Shown: positions 1-13,000 of the stretch, in pieces
Layout: each line of letters starts with the position of its first letter
Position numbering within the stretch: the stretch's first letter is position 1
From: Edaphochlamys debaryana
Taxonomy: Eukaryota; Chlorophyta; Chlorophyceae; Chlamydomonadales
Length of the DNA stretch: 64,000 nt
Direction: 5' to 3'
Assembly (NCBI GenBank): GCA_016858145.1
Contig: JAEHOE010000032.1
Span: forward strand, 248,001 to 312,000
Program-made: the position numbers and the translations under genes
The notes under the pieces: generated by a model
The model's database searches: none
The model's input: the letters and a program-made list of their open reading frames with translations, nothing else
Told to the model about the DNA's origin: nothing

Positions 1-3000
1 AGCGGGGTTGCTCGCGGGAGCGACGTGTGCCGTCCTCCGGTAGGTCCTGGGAGAGCAGCCTGACGATGGCCCCATCGTTGGGGCGGCGCGGATCTGGATC
101 CTCTTCCGGATAAGGATCTAGATCTGCATCGTGATCTGGGTCTGGATCTGGGTTCGGAAGGCCGTGGTACGTGTGGCTGCTGGCGCGCAGCCAAGGGAAG
201 GCGCTGACGCTGGCGGGGCGGCGGCCGCGGCGGCCCTTGGGCGACGTCGACGGTGCAGCGACGGCGGCGGCGGCGACGTTGCCGGAACCCCGCTGCGACG
301 CTTCCGCATCCACCTCCGCGACCGCCACCGCCACCGCCGCCATCGGCGCCGCCGCAGCGTTGGCGGAGTAGTTGCGGTACATGCGGCGGCCGCGGGGCGG
401 CGGCGGCGAGATCTCGTACGGCACGACGGGACCGCCGCCGCCGCCGCCGCCAAAGTGGAGGGAGCGGTCGGGCCTGAGTCCGCGGACGCCCGGGCCCAGG
501 CGCGAGAAGGAGCCGCCGGGGCTGCTGGTCCGACTGGCCCGCTCCAGCGCCGCCGGCAGCGGCAGCAGCGGCGCCAGCCCTCGCGCCGTCGGCACCGCCT
601 CCGTCGACGGCAGCGCCGGGCTGCCGCCGGCGCCGCCGCGCCGCCAGCTGCCCGGCAGGTGCGCAAGGAAGCCCTGGAACAGGCCGCCGGCGCTGCTGCG
701 CGGCCCGCCGGCGGCGGCCAGCACCGCCGCCGTCGACGGGCTGTACAGTGACGGCGGCGGCGGCACGCCACCGGTGCTGCCGCCGCCGGTGAGCACCATA
801 CCCGGGTGGCTGCTGCCGTCGCCGAAGGCCAGGCCGCCGCCGCGGCGGGAGGCGTGGTGGAAGGTGGCGCTGCGGCCTCGCGCCGCCAACTCCATCTCAT
901 GGGGTCCAGCGGTACTCAGGACGGAGAGTCCAGTACCGGTGGCGAGGCCGGCGGCGCGGCGGAGGCGGGTGGACGACGCCGCGCGCGGCGCCAACAGCGC
1001 CTGGAGCACCGCCAGCCGCCCGCTGGCGCGCCGCTGCAGCCCCCGGCCCTCGCCGCCGCCGCCGATGCTGCCGTCGCCGCCGCCAAAGCCGACGCCGACG
1101 CCGACGTCGGCGGCGGTGGAGGCGTGCGACGGGTCCCGGTCACCGCCCTGCAGGTGGTGTGAGCTGGAGCCGTCGCCGCCGATGCCCTGCGAGCGCCGCC
1201 GCATTAGGCCGTTGCGCGTGCGGCGGCTGGCCTGCCCCAGAAGCCCGGCGGCGGTGGCCAGGAAGGTGTGCGGCCGGGCCTTCTCCGCCGCCGCCGCCGC
1301 GGCGGCGGCGGCAGCAGCGGCGGCCGCCTCCTCCGCTGCCGTCGGTGGCGGCGGCGGCGGCGGCGGCTCCGCCAGCAGCCCCAGGGACTCCAGGACGCCG
1401 CGGCACCGCTGCAGGAACCGCGCCGCCTCCAGACCGGGCAATGCGAGGTACGACGCGGTGTACGACGTTGCCGTACCACGTGCCGTGCCGTCATGTGATG
1501 GTGTACGGAAGGCGCTGACGCGGACCTCGGCCACGTCACCGCTGCGGCTCGCACGGCCGGCGGCGGACGGCGTGGCGGCGAGGGTGCTGGCGGAGGTGAG
1601 CCGCAGGCCGTCGCCGGCGGAACCACCGCCGCCGCCGCCGCCTGCCGTTGTGGTTGGCTCGTCCCAACTGCGCGGCTCAATGTCAGCAAACGGCAGGAGC
1701 TCGGCAGCCGAAGGGCCTCCGCCTAGCCGCGGCGAAGCCCCGTTGGGCGTTGGCGGGGAGGGCTGGGCGTGGGCCCGCGGCGCCGCGAGGTCGCGGTGGG
1801 GCGGCGCCGCCGCCGCCGAATGTGGGAGCATGAGCGGGACCGCTGAGCGGGGCCGCTGTGGCGCCGCCGCCTGGGGCACGACCGGCGGCCGCGTGGCACC
1901 CGCCGTCGTGCGGCCGCCAAACATGCCCGGGTGAAGGCACTCGTCGTCATCGCTGTCGAAGCCCGACCGCACCCCGGCCCCACCGCCGCCCTGCTCCGAC
2001 GCTTCGTCTTCCTCGTTGTGGTGGTGGACCGCCCAGTCCGGGTGGGAGGCAAGGATGATGGCCCCCAGGGTGCGGCCCATGGCGGCGGCGGCGGCGGCGG
2101 CGGCGGCGGGGGACCGGACGCCAGCGGCGGCCTCGGCGGCGCTGGCGGCGGCGGCAGAGGGCGAGGTGAGGGCGTTGGGGCCGTGGGCGTGGGCGTGGGC
2201 GTGCACGTGGGGGGCGTGGGTGATGCGGATGGAGAGACGCCTGCCGGGGTTGCTGGCGGGGTCGGGGTCGGGGTCGTGGGCGTGTCGGTGAGGGGGCGCG
2301 TGCGGGTGCGGGAGGGGCAGGAGGGGGAGCTCGGCGGGTGGGGGTGCCGCAGCGGAGGCGGCGATGGAGCCTGGGGCGGACGTCTGCGGCGGCGGCGCGG
2401 CCGCAGCCTTGGAGTCCTCCGGTAAGGTCGCCTCCGCCCGCACATGCATCGGCGGCGGCGGTCTGACCACCGCCGCCGTCAGCGGTGACGTGGCGGGCGC
2501 CGACGCCGCCGTCGGCCGCTCCGCCGTCGACGACATGGCCGACGCCAAGCTCGGCGGCACCGTCACCGCCGCCGCCGCTGCCACCGACGCCGCCGACGGC
2601 GGGCTCGGCGCGACCAGCGCCACCGCTGCCGCCGCTGCCGCTGCTGCTCCGGCGGAGGCGGCGCCGGCGGAGGGCTGCCTGGGCGCCACGGTTGGGGCGG
2701 CGGCGGCGGTGGCAGTGGTGGCGGCGGAGGAGGCGGAGGCGGTGGGGCGGAGCGAGGCCTCTGCTGAGAAGGCCAACTCCACCAGGGCCGACACCACCAC
2801 CTGACCCGGCTGGGCCAGCGCCAGGAGCTTGGCCATGCGCTGGCGGTGGCGGTGGGGGATGACCAGGCGGCCGGAGCTGGCGGAAGGTAGGGGTGCACGT
2901 GGGAGGGGGTGGGGTTTGGTGCGGAGGGCCGGGTCAGAGGGCTAGGTGAGGGCCGGGTGACGGGTCAGGGGACAGGCGAGCGCTGCACCCTGCACCTCTC

Positions 3001-6000
3001 CTCCCTTCCCCCGGGCCCCTGCCTCCGGGCTGGGCTCAGGGCTGCCCGTGGCAGGCTCCTACCTCCAACGCCTGCGCTCACAGCACCCCCACCCGGCGCC
3101 CCTGCCTCCCGCCCCCGCCCCCGCCGCACCTGCGGTGCACCTCGGGGCCTATGTGGGCCAGGTCGGCGGCGCCCTTGACGCGGGGGGCGGCCAGGGTCAC
3201 CTGGGGGTGGGGTGGGGTGTTTGAAGCTGATAAGCGGGAGAGCATCGAATCGTTAGTGGGATTGCCGGAGAAGGTACATACCGCCGTGGGTGGGGTGGGG
3301 TGGGGTGGGGGCGTGGGGGAGGGCGGGTGGAGGGGCGGGTGGAGGGGCGGTAGGGGCACTAGCATTGGGAGCCGTGGGGTTGGACGGAGGGGGCTGGCCG
3401 GAAGCGGGAGGGCAAGCGCAAAGCACCGTCACAGCGGGGGCGACCACCCACCAGCTACATCCGCCCTGCGAGCGGCAATCCCCATCCGCCCCTCCCCTCT
3501 GCCCCTGCCCTCCGCCCCACCCACCAGCTGCCTCGGCGCCCTCGTCGGCCCCGCGCCTCCTCCCTCTCCTCCCCCACCTCCCCCGCCTCCCCCGCCCGCC
3601 TCCGGCGCCCCCCGCAGCACGTAGGTCCGCCGCTCGCAGTGCTCCGACCCCAGCACCCCCTCCTCCCAGGGCACCGCGGGCAGCAGCGCCTGCGCGTGCA
3701 GCAGCCACAGCAGGGCGGAGCGGGCCGAGGGGAAGGCGGCGGTGACGGAGCCGTGCTCGGCTTCGTACTGCGGGGGGTGGGGGGAGGGGTGTGGGGGGGA
3801 GGTAGGGGAGGGGTGTTGGGGAAGGGGCGGGGGTAGGGACAGGGGTGAGGTGGTGTTCAGCGCGTGCCCTCCCCTGATAAGAGCCCGTTGTCGTGCCTTG
3901 TGCTGCAAACTCCTCCAAAGCTTCCCTCTCCAAGCCGTACGCTCCTGCCTCCCACCAATGTACCCCCCCCAACGTTCCCAGGCGCATCCATACCCCCGCC
4001 CCCCCGCACCCACCAGCGATCCGCCCAGCAAGCGCATGACCTGCACCGCCACAGCCTCCAGCATCGCCACACACCGCTGCGCCGCTCCCCCGGCCCTCCT
4101 CCTGCCGCCCCCTCCCACCCAGCCTCCTCCTGCTCCTCCTTCCCCCCCTCCTCCGCCGTCCTCCGTGCCTCCGCCTCCGCCGACCATCTTCCCCGCCGCC
4201 GCCGTCGCCGCCGCCGCCGCGGCGGCGCGCGCCCCCCTCCACCCCCGCTCCGCCCTGCGTTCAGCTTCCGCCAGCTCCGCCAGCAGGGCCCCGCCCGAGG
4301 CCAGTGCCAGCGTGGCAAGTACGACGGGGCCCACCAGGGCCTCCCCCAGGCCCGGCTGTAGCAGGCCCCGCGAGCGCAGGCCCGGCGGCAGTAGCGCGGC
4401 CCGGCCCAGGAGGGGTCGGGAATAGGCCACAAACATGTCTTGCTGGGGCAGGTCGTCCTGACAGGGGGGGATTGAGGGGGAGGGGGGGAGGTGAGGGGGG
4501 CAGGGGGGGAGGGATGGGGGGAGGGGGGCCGGGCGTAGGCGCTGATCCCCACTTCTGCTGGTCCCAAGGTTTGCGCTTGTCCCCAGTTCCGGTGGTCCCC
4601 AGTTTCGCTAGTCCCCATTTGTGCTGGTCCCCAGTTGTGCCGGTCCCCAGATTTGCTGGTCCCCAGTTTTGCTGGTCCCCAGTTGTGCCGGTCCCCAGTT
4701 TCGCTGGTCCCCAGTTTCGCTGGTCCCCAGTTGGGCTGGTCCCCAGTTTCGCTGGTCCCCAGTTGGGCTGGTCCCCAGTTGGGCTGGTCCCCAGTTTTGC
4801 GGGTCCCCAGTTGGGCTGGTCCCCAGTTTTGCTGGTCCCCAGTTGGGCTGGTCCCCAGTTGTGCCGGTCCCCAGTTTCGCTGGTGCCCAGTTTCGCTGGT
4901 CCCCAGTTTCGCTGGTGCCCAGTTTCGCTGGTCCCCAGTTGGGCTGGTCCCCAGTTTCGCTGGTCCCCAGTTTTGCTGGTCCCCAGTTTCGCTGGTCCCC
5001 AGTTGTGCCGGTCCCCAGTTTCGCTGGTGCCCAGTTTCGCTGGTCCCCAGTTGGGCTGGTCCCCAGTTTTGCTGGTCCCCAGTTTTGCTGGTCCCCAGTT
5101 TCGCTGGTGCCCAGTTTTGCTGGTCCCCAGTTTCGCTGGTCCCCAGTCTCGCTGGTCCCCAGTCTCGCTGGTCCCCAGTTTTGCTGGGCCCCAGTTTCGC
5201 TGGTCCCCGGTTTTGCTGGGCCCCACTTTCGCTGGTCCCCGGTTTTGCTGGGCCCCACTTTCGCTGGTCCCCAGCTTTGCTGGTCCCCAGCTTTGCTGGT
5301 CCCCAGCTTCGCTGGTCCCCAGCTTTGCTGGTCCCCAGCTTCGCTGGTCCCCAGCTTTGCTGGTCCCCAGCTTCGCTGGTCCCCAGTTTTGCTGGTCCCC
5401 AGCTTCGCTGGTCCCCAGTTGTGTTGGTCCCTCACTAGTTCACAGGTTCCCAGTTTCGCTGGTCCCAAGGTCCACTGGTCCCCAGTGTCGATGGTAGGTT
5501 TTGCGTGTCAGAGGAGCCGTGGGCCGAGAGTGGGTCCAATCAAAAGTCACCCCTTCGCCCACCAGCCTCCAATCCCATCACCCCCCACCCTCCGATCCCC
5601 CCACCCCACCCCCCCACCTGCAGCAGGTGCCGCCCCCCGAACCACACCGCCACGGAGCCCTCCCCATGCAGCAGCCAGGCGCTCAGGCCCCCGAACACGG
5701 GGGCGGACAGCACCACCTGGCCACTGCGGGGGACCACACGTGTGTGTGGGGGGGGGCGATCACACGTTGGGGGATGACGCGGCAAGGAGCGGAGCGCAGT
5801 GAAGCCCAAGAGGCAGGCCCGGAAAACCGTCCCCACACCCGCGCCTCCACGTGCCTCCCACGACCGTTCCCCGCCGGCAAAGGCGCCATCTCGCTCAGCT
5901 CCATGCACCCCCTCTCCAAGGCACCCAACCCACCCAGGGGGGGGGACAGGCTACACAGGCAAAGTACCTACCCAAACGCACCCGTGTGCCGCCAGGGGCC

Positions 6001-7063
6001 ACCCCACCCCCACCCACCCCCACCCACCCGTGCGCCGTGTCTGCCACCAGCTTGGCCGCCCGCAGTACGGGGCCGCAGTACATCATGCGTGCGGCGGCCC
6101 GATTGTACACCATCTCGCCGGGGGCCGACAGGCCAGCGTGCAGCCTGACAGGGTGTGTGTGTGGAGGGACGGTGTGTGTGTTGAGCGTTAGTTTGGGATC
6201 GGGGGTCGCATCGCCTACGCAACGGAAGCGAAACTGGTGGAGCGGGTGGGGGCAAGAGCGGACCAGGGGGATAGAAGGGTGGCGGTTGGTAGCTGTGCAC
6301 GCCAGCCCGCACAGCCCGCTAAGGCGGAGCCATGCAGGCCCTTGCCGCGCAGCCCCGCTTGCCACGGGGCACGCCCTCTCCCTTTCCCCTTGCCCTTCGC
6401 CCCCAGTCCCAAGAGGCACAGCCCAGTCCCCCCCTGCAAGGGCCAGGCCCTGTCCCTTTCCGGCAGGCCCCCACTGCCCCATCCCCTCCCAACGCACACA
6501 ACGCGCCCCACCCACCCGACACGGACGCGGAGGCCCCGGAACGCCAGCACCGCCCCCGGCGCCCCCTGTGCCGACAGCTGCCAGCGGCCGCACAGCACCG
6601 CGTGGAACGGCGCCGCCACCTCCTCGATGCCGCCGCCGCCGCCGTTCGCCGCCAGCGCCACCATGCCAGTCGACTCCGCCGCCGCCGCCGCCAGCGATAG
6701 TGAGCCGCCGCCGCGCGCCGCCAGCGCCGTCACCGACGTGCCGTCGGCGGCGGCGGTGGCGGCGGCGGCGGCGCCGCCGCCGGCGTCGTCTTTGCCCTCA
6801 CTGGCGGCGTCACCGGCGGCGCCGCTGATGGGGCTGAGGAGGCCGGACCGAGCGCCGCTGCGCTGGCCGCTGCCGCCGCCGGTGCGGACCCGCCGCGACG
6901 TCAGCGGCCAGCGGTCCAGCAGCTGCGCCAGCCGGCTGCTGCCGCCGCCGCCGCCAGCGCCGCTGCCGCCGCCGCCACCGCCGCCGCCCAGCATGCCGCC
7001 GCCGAGGCTGCTCGCGCGCAGGGCCATGGAAACGGAAGAGCCGACCAGCTGAGGCGAGCTCTG

Positions 7064-7094
<31 letters not shown>

Positions 7095-10000
7095 AACTGC
7101 AGGGGGCCCATCGTCGCCATGCCGGCGCTCGTGCTGTACGGCGACGTGCCGTACGTGTGCTGCTGCCGTAGCCGCTGCTGCGCCTCGCTGTGCGCTGACG
7201 TCAGCAGTGACCGCCCGTGCCGGGCCGCGCCCAGCGGCGGCAGGGACAGGGGCAGGGGCGCCAAGGCGCCACCCGGGTGGGGGGGGGCCTCTAGGTCCCC
7301 CTCTATCGACCGAGCCGAGGGGGAGGGGGGGGAGCGTGGCCGGTCGCCGCCGCTTGGCGCCAGGGGGCTCTCCAACGCACTTGAGCGAGTGCCGCCGCCG
7401 CCGCCGAGCCCGAGGCCTAGGCTGAGCCCCAGCCAAGACGTGCCGCCGCCGCCCGCGGCGTGTGACGACGGCCGCCTGCCACCCAGCGGCGACGGCACCG
7501 GACGCCGCCAGCTTCCGCTCGCGGCGCCGCCGGGCCGGGTCCCTGCCGCTGCCGCCGCAGCCGCGGCGGTGGCGGCGGCGGCGGCGTCGACGGTGGCGGC
7601 GTCAACGGCGGCTGCGAGGGCTGCGGCTAGGGGGCTGTTGGAGGTGGGACTTGGGAGGGAGGCGGCGTGGCGGAGGAGGCTGACGGGGGTGCGGGGACGG
7701 GCGGGGACGGGGGTCGCCGCGGGGGTGGCGGCGCCGCTACCGCTGCCGCCGCCACCGCCGCCGCCAGCAGACAGATTGCTGCCGCCGCCGACGGTACGGG
7801 ATGAGGGGGAGCCCCAGTGGAGGCCCAATAGGCCCAGCCGGCTAAGCGCGCTGGACAGCGTCAGACCCAGAGACCCGCCGCCGCCGTGCTGCGGCGGCGC
7901 CGTCGCGGCAACGCCGCCGCCGACGGAGCCGGCCGTCGGCGGCGGGCAGCCTCCCGTCAGGGTGCCTGGAGGGCTGGTCCCAAGGGCGGGGCTGGCGCCG
8001 CCGGATGACGCCGACGCCGCTGGCGGCAGGTACGACGCCGCGGTGTGGCGGCGCATCGGCAGCGGCACTGGCAGCGGCGCGGACGCGTTGGCGGCGCCGC
8101 CGCCACAGCCGGCGTGAGTCAGCAGAGTCCTGACGGCGCCTTCGACGGCGGCGGCAGGGGGCCCGGCGGCGCTGACGGCGCGGGGCACTGGCGGCGGCAG
8201 CCGCACGCCGAAGCCGAGCGGCGGCGGCGGCGCGAAGGGCGAGGGGCCCTCGGGGATGGATCCCAGCGTCGTGATGCCGGCTGCCGTACTCCACGACATG
8301 GATCCGCTGTCGGCGCCGGCGGCGGTGTGGCGCGCCGCGCCGACGCTGAGCCAGCCGCCGCCGCCGCCGCGGCCAGCGGCGTTGGCGTCGGCGCTGACGC
8401 TGCCGACGGCGAGGGCGCTGGACCGCTCCGCCGCCAGCAGGGCGGAGCTCGCCGGCGGCGAGGCGCCAACGGCAGCGGCGGCGGCGTCCGAGGCGGCGGA
8501 GGCCCAGGTCGGCGGCAGGGTGCCGCTGACGATGATGCCTTCGTCCGTGAGGCCGGCGCTGCCGATACTCGCGTTGGCGGCGACGACGGCGCCGCCGAGG
8601 GGATCACTCCCAGCAGCGCTGATGAGGGCGTCCGTGCCGCCGCCGCCTGTGCTGCCGCCATCGCCGGCGCTGCCGCCGCCGCCGCCGCCGCCGCCACTGC
8701 CGGGCGCAGAGCGACGTGCGCTGATCCCAGGGCTGGGGGCGGGGCGGCTTCGCGGGGAGCTGGGCGGGGTAGGCAGGCGGAAGAGCGGCAGGGCTGGCGC
8801 CGACGTCGGCGGCCCGGGGGCCGCTGGGGTGGGCAGGGAGGCGTGGCGCGTCAGCGACGGCGCCGCCAGCACTGGCGGCGGCGGCGGCGGCGTCAACAAG
8901 CCCAGGCTGGCGGTGCCGCCAGCGCCTCCGCTGCCGCTTTCGGGCTGCCCGCCGCCGCCACCGGCGCCCTTCGACCCCGCACGGGCCAAGATCTGTCCGT
9001 ACCACTGGCGCATGCTGGGCTCCGGCGGGCCCGCCTCGACGGCGGAACACGAAGCGTCGCGACTGCCCCCGGCAACGGCGGCGGCGCCGCCAGGCGCCAT
9101 CATGCCCGTCAGTGACAGCACGAAGCCGCCCGAGTTGGCCCTCAGCGACGCGTTGATGCTGCCCCTGCCGCCGCCGCCGCCGTCGCCGCCGCCGCCGCCG
9201 CCGCCGAAGCCGACAGCGTCGGCGCTGTCGACGGCGCGGGTGCTGCTGCCGGCGGCGGAGGCCGGTCCCAGGCCGCGGGACAGCGGCGACCGCGGCCACA
9301 GCAGCCGGGCGCTGCGGGGCCCGGAGCCGGCGGCGCCGCCGTCGGAGGACCCCGGCGCCGCCGACGGCCAGAGGGGCAGCGGCGTGTTGGGCCGCCGCTC
9401 CGGCGAGGGCGCGGAGAGCGGAGAGCCGCCGCCGGCCGCCGTGCCCGTGCCCGTGCCCGTGCCCGTGCCTGGGCCGGGCTGTTGGTACCGGTGCGGGCGC
9501 CAGGAGGCGAAGAGCTTGGCGGCGCCGCCAGTGCCGCCAGGGGAGGCCTGGGCGGGGGCGCGAGGGGTTAGCGTGGAGCCCTGTGGGGCACGGCGAGCAC
9601 CTAGCGAACTCCTCTGCCCCCGCATGGACGCCAGCCGAAGAATCCTCAAATGCCCATCCCCTGCTTCCCATCCCAAAGCCCACCACAGCTACGGTACCCA
9701 GCGCCCCACCTGCGCGCCCCCCGTGCTCCCGTCCGCCGCCGATCCCTCCGTGGTGGACATTCCCGCGCACGAGCCGCCCGCTACGGACAGCGGAAGGCTG
9801 TGCGGCCCCGCCGCGCCGTCGGCCCCGGCCCCGCCGCCGCTGCTCGCTGCCGTCAGGCCCTCGGCGGAGGCGCGGCGGCGGCCCGCCCGCCGCCACGGCG
9901 ACATCAGGAGCGGCGCCAAGCCGCCACCCATCCTGCCGCCGCCGCCGCCAGCCGCTGCTCCGTCGCCTCCGCCGCCGAGCACGCCGCCGCCGCCGCCGGC

Positions 10001-13000
10001 GACGTCAGGTGACCCCGGCCGCCCAACCGCCGTTGCCAACAGGCTGTCATCTCCGCCCTCAAGATCCGCCGTTGCGGTGGCGGAGGAGGTCCCGGCGGCG
10101 GCGGCTATTGCCACCGTCAGCGTCAGCGCCGAGGCGGCGGCGGACAGCCCGCCGCCGCCGCCGCCGCCGGCTGCCGAGCCGGGCGACGGCGGCATCGCAC
10201 GGTGTGACCGCGTGCCGGGCGTGCGCTGCGCTGACGTCAGCATGCGCCGCGCGAAGGGAGTCAGCAGGGGCTCCGGCCTGAGGTTTGCGGGGCACAGCAC
10301 GGCACAGCACAGCACACGGCATGGCATATCAGCCGTTCCGTGGTTCATGAAACGCGTAGACCCGCGGACCTGTCCCCACCCTCCCTCCCCCAGCCCCTCC
10401 CCTCCCTCCCCCCTGCCCCCCCCCACCGCGTCACCGCCGGTGCGGGCGCCAGCCACACGGGGGCGCACAGGCCCGCGGGCTCCAGCAGCTCGGGCGGCCA
10501 GCGGGCGTGGAGCAGCGCCTGGGGGGGGGGGGGGGGTTGGGAGGGGGGGGGTGGCGGCACCCCTCCACGGCACTCCTGCACGCCACACCTCCGGCATGCA
10601 CACCCACCTCCCCTTGGCTTGCCTGCTCCTACCAGACCCCAACGCAAATAGCCGAATTGCAAGCACCACTCGAGCAGAGCCTTCCAGCCCTTTCACACGA
10701 AGAAAGCTATCCACGTCACCCCCACCATTGATGACCAATCTATCCAGGTCTCAAGTTTATAAAGCCTATCGACCGCACACAGTCCCTGCCCACCCCCGCA
10801 CCATCTGAGTGGCCATGGCGTATCGCAGCGCCTCCGTGGCTGAGTAGAAGGCCAGGATGAAGGAATCGCCCTGGGGGGGGGAGGGGGGAGGAGGGGGAGC
10901 TGAGAAGCGGGAGAGCGTCTTTAGGGAGAGGGGGAAGGGGGAAGGGGGGAGGGGGAAGGGGGGAGGGGGAGGAGGGGGAGGAGGGGGAGGAGGGGGAGGA
11001 GGGGGAGGAGGGGGGAGGAGGGGGAGGAGGGGGAGGAGGGGGAGGAGGGCGAGGGAGGGGACGGAGGAGGTGGACCAGGGCAAGGCGTGGGAGCCAGAGA
11101 CGGAGCGGGTGGCGAGGAACGCATGGGAGAGTTGAAGGCCAGGAGTACCAGGCCCTTATCCCCTGCACACACACGCACTCACAGGGCTCATGCGAGCAGC
11201 CCTTCACAGAGTTCACACACACGCACCTCCGTTTACTTTTGCAATCACTAATCAGGGTCAGCACACACGCACGCACCTCCGTGGCCGCCTCGTATGCGTT
11301 GAAGGCCATGAGGTTCTTGCGGAGCGTGAAGTGGTGGATCTGGGGGGGGAGGGGCGGGGGGGAGGGGCCGGGGGGTGTAGCGGCAGGGGTCGGGGCCGGG
11401 CCCCAATGACCACATGTCCTGAGCGAGTTCTCGCCGTTCTTGTACACTTTGCCATCCCTTGCGCCCACCCCCCGCCCCCACCTGCATGGCCTTGTCCATG
11501 ACTGCTGCATCCAGCGCCTCCCACAGTGTGGTGGAGTCCTGGACGTCCTGGGGGGGGGGAAGGGAGGGGGGAGGCCAGGAGAAAGGAGGGGATCAGGAGG
11601 GCCTCAGCACGGGCCACAGTGTGGTGGAGTCCTGGACGTCCTGGGGGGGGGATTAAGAGGGCGGGGCAGCCCAGGGGAAGGAGGGGATCAGGAGGGGACT
11701 AGCACTGGCCAGACAGCAGCGCAGCCTCCCCCATTATGAGCCCGAGGCCGGGCCCCACGTGCCGCACCTCCTCCCCCCTAGCACGTGTGCCGTACATCCC
11801 CACCCCACGTGTGCCGTACCGTGACCATGATGCACGTGTCGGCGCATGCGGGCGGCGCGTCCACTGCGTAGTAGGCCTTGCCCCGGGCGCGGCGGGTGTT
11901 GAGTATGAGGAGCACCATGAGGAGGAGCGCGGTGAGGGCCAGGATGGGCACGCCGATCTGAAGGGTGGAAGGGGGTTGCCAGGGGGTGTCGGGGCATGCG
12001 GCGAGGGGTAAGGTGGCCCTCGCCGGACCGTCCAGTTCTCCCCACCCACTCACAACCCCCGCCTGCAAGAACTCGTCGCAGGCCCCACGCGTGCCAAAAC
12101 ACACGCACGCTCGTTCCTTCCCACCTGTTTCCCACCCCACCCCACCCCACCCCCACCCCCACCCCCCCACCTGCATGAACACGTCTCCGTTGCGCTCCCT
12201 GCGGGGCCCAGCCGCCGCCTCGGGGGGGGGCTCGGGGGCCTGAGGGGTGCGTGTGCGTGTGTTTGGGGCGGGTACTTAGGGGGGCGAAGGAGGCACGCTT
12301 GGGCTACAAGTGCGTGCACGCAGCCCCCAGGCAGCCAGCTTCCACAACGCAGCCATGCCAACACACCCATCGCCCCCCCCCCGGGCTCTCCCGAGGGAAC
12401 CCACGGGCGGCCCCACCCCACCTGCGCCGCCCCCAGCGGAGTGCGACCGCCCCAGGACGCCATGTACGGCGCCTGTACGGCAGCCAGCGTGACGTTCACG
12501 TTCACGTTCGCACCGCCGCCGCCGTCCGACCGGAGCGGCGCTGGCGGCGCCGCTACCGGCAGCTGCAGCCCCGCCGCCCCCGGCTGCTCCCAGAACAGCT
12601 CCAGCGCCGCCGCCTGTGCCGCCGCCGCGGTAGCGTTGGCGGCCGCCGCCAGCTGACTAAGCGCCGTACGGTCCAGCCCGCTACTGCCGTCCCAGCCGCC
12701 CAGCGTGGGCAGCTCCGCGCCCAGCCGCCGGCGCCGCCGCTGCTGCGCGTGCTGTGCCTGCTGCGCCGCCGCCAGGGCCGCCACGGCTGATGTCATGCTG
12801 TCGGCGGTTCGCCGCACGATGGCCCTGCGCAGCACGGAACGCACGGAGCGCACGGAACGCGCGGGGTTGGCAAGCAGGCCTCAACGTTCCGGCTGGCCTC
12901 GCCTTGCACAATCCCCGCCCTTCTTGACAACCCGTGCTCCTGCCCTGCAGCCTGTGGAACACCCCTCGTGCTCGTGAACACCCTGCCCTCTTTCTCCCAG

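Noticed and set aside
372..1934. 520-residue plus-strand open frame
   Set aside because: Antisense to the cyclase tail. The minus frame continues without a stop from 2876 to the edge and links in phase to the upstream cyclase exon.
4304..5802. Long open frames on both strands encoding a 16-residue repeat (SFAGPQFRWSPVSLVP type)
   Set aside because: They are the translation of the 16-bp minisatellite; a 16-nt unit read in triplets gives a 48-nt peptide period with few stops. The array lies in a cyclase intron.
8256..10808. 850-residue plus-strand open frame
   Set aside because: Composition shadow of the GC-rich cyclase insertion; no family motif, and it crosses well-supported minus-strand splice sites.
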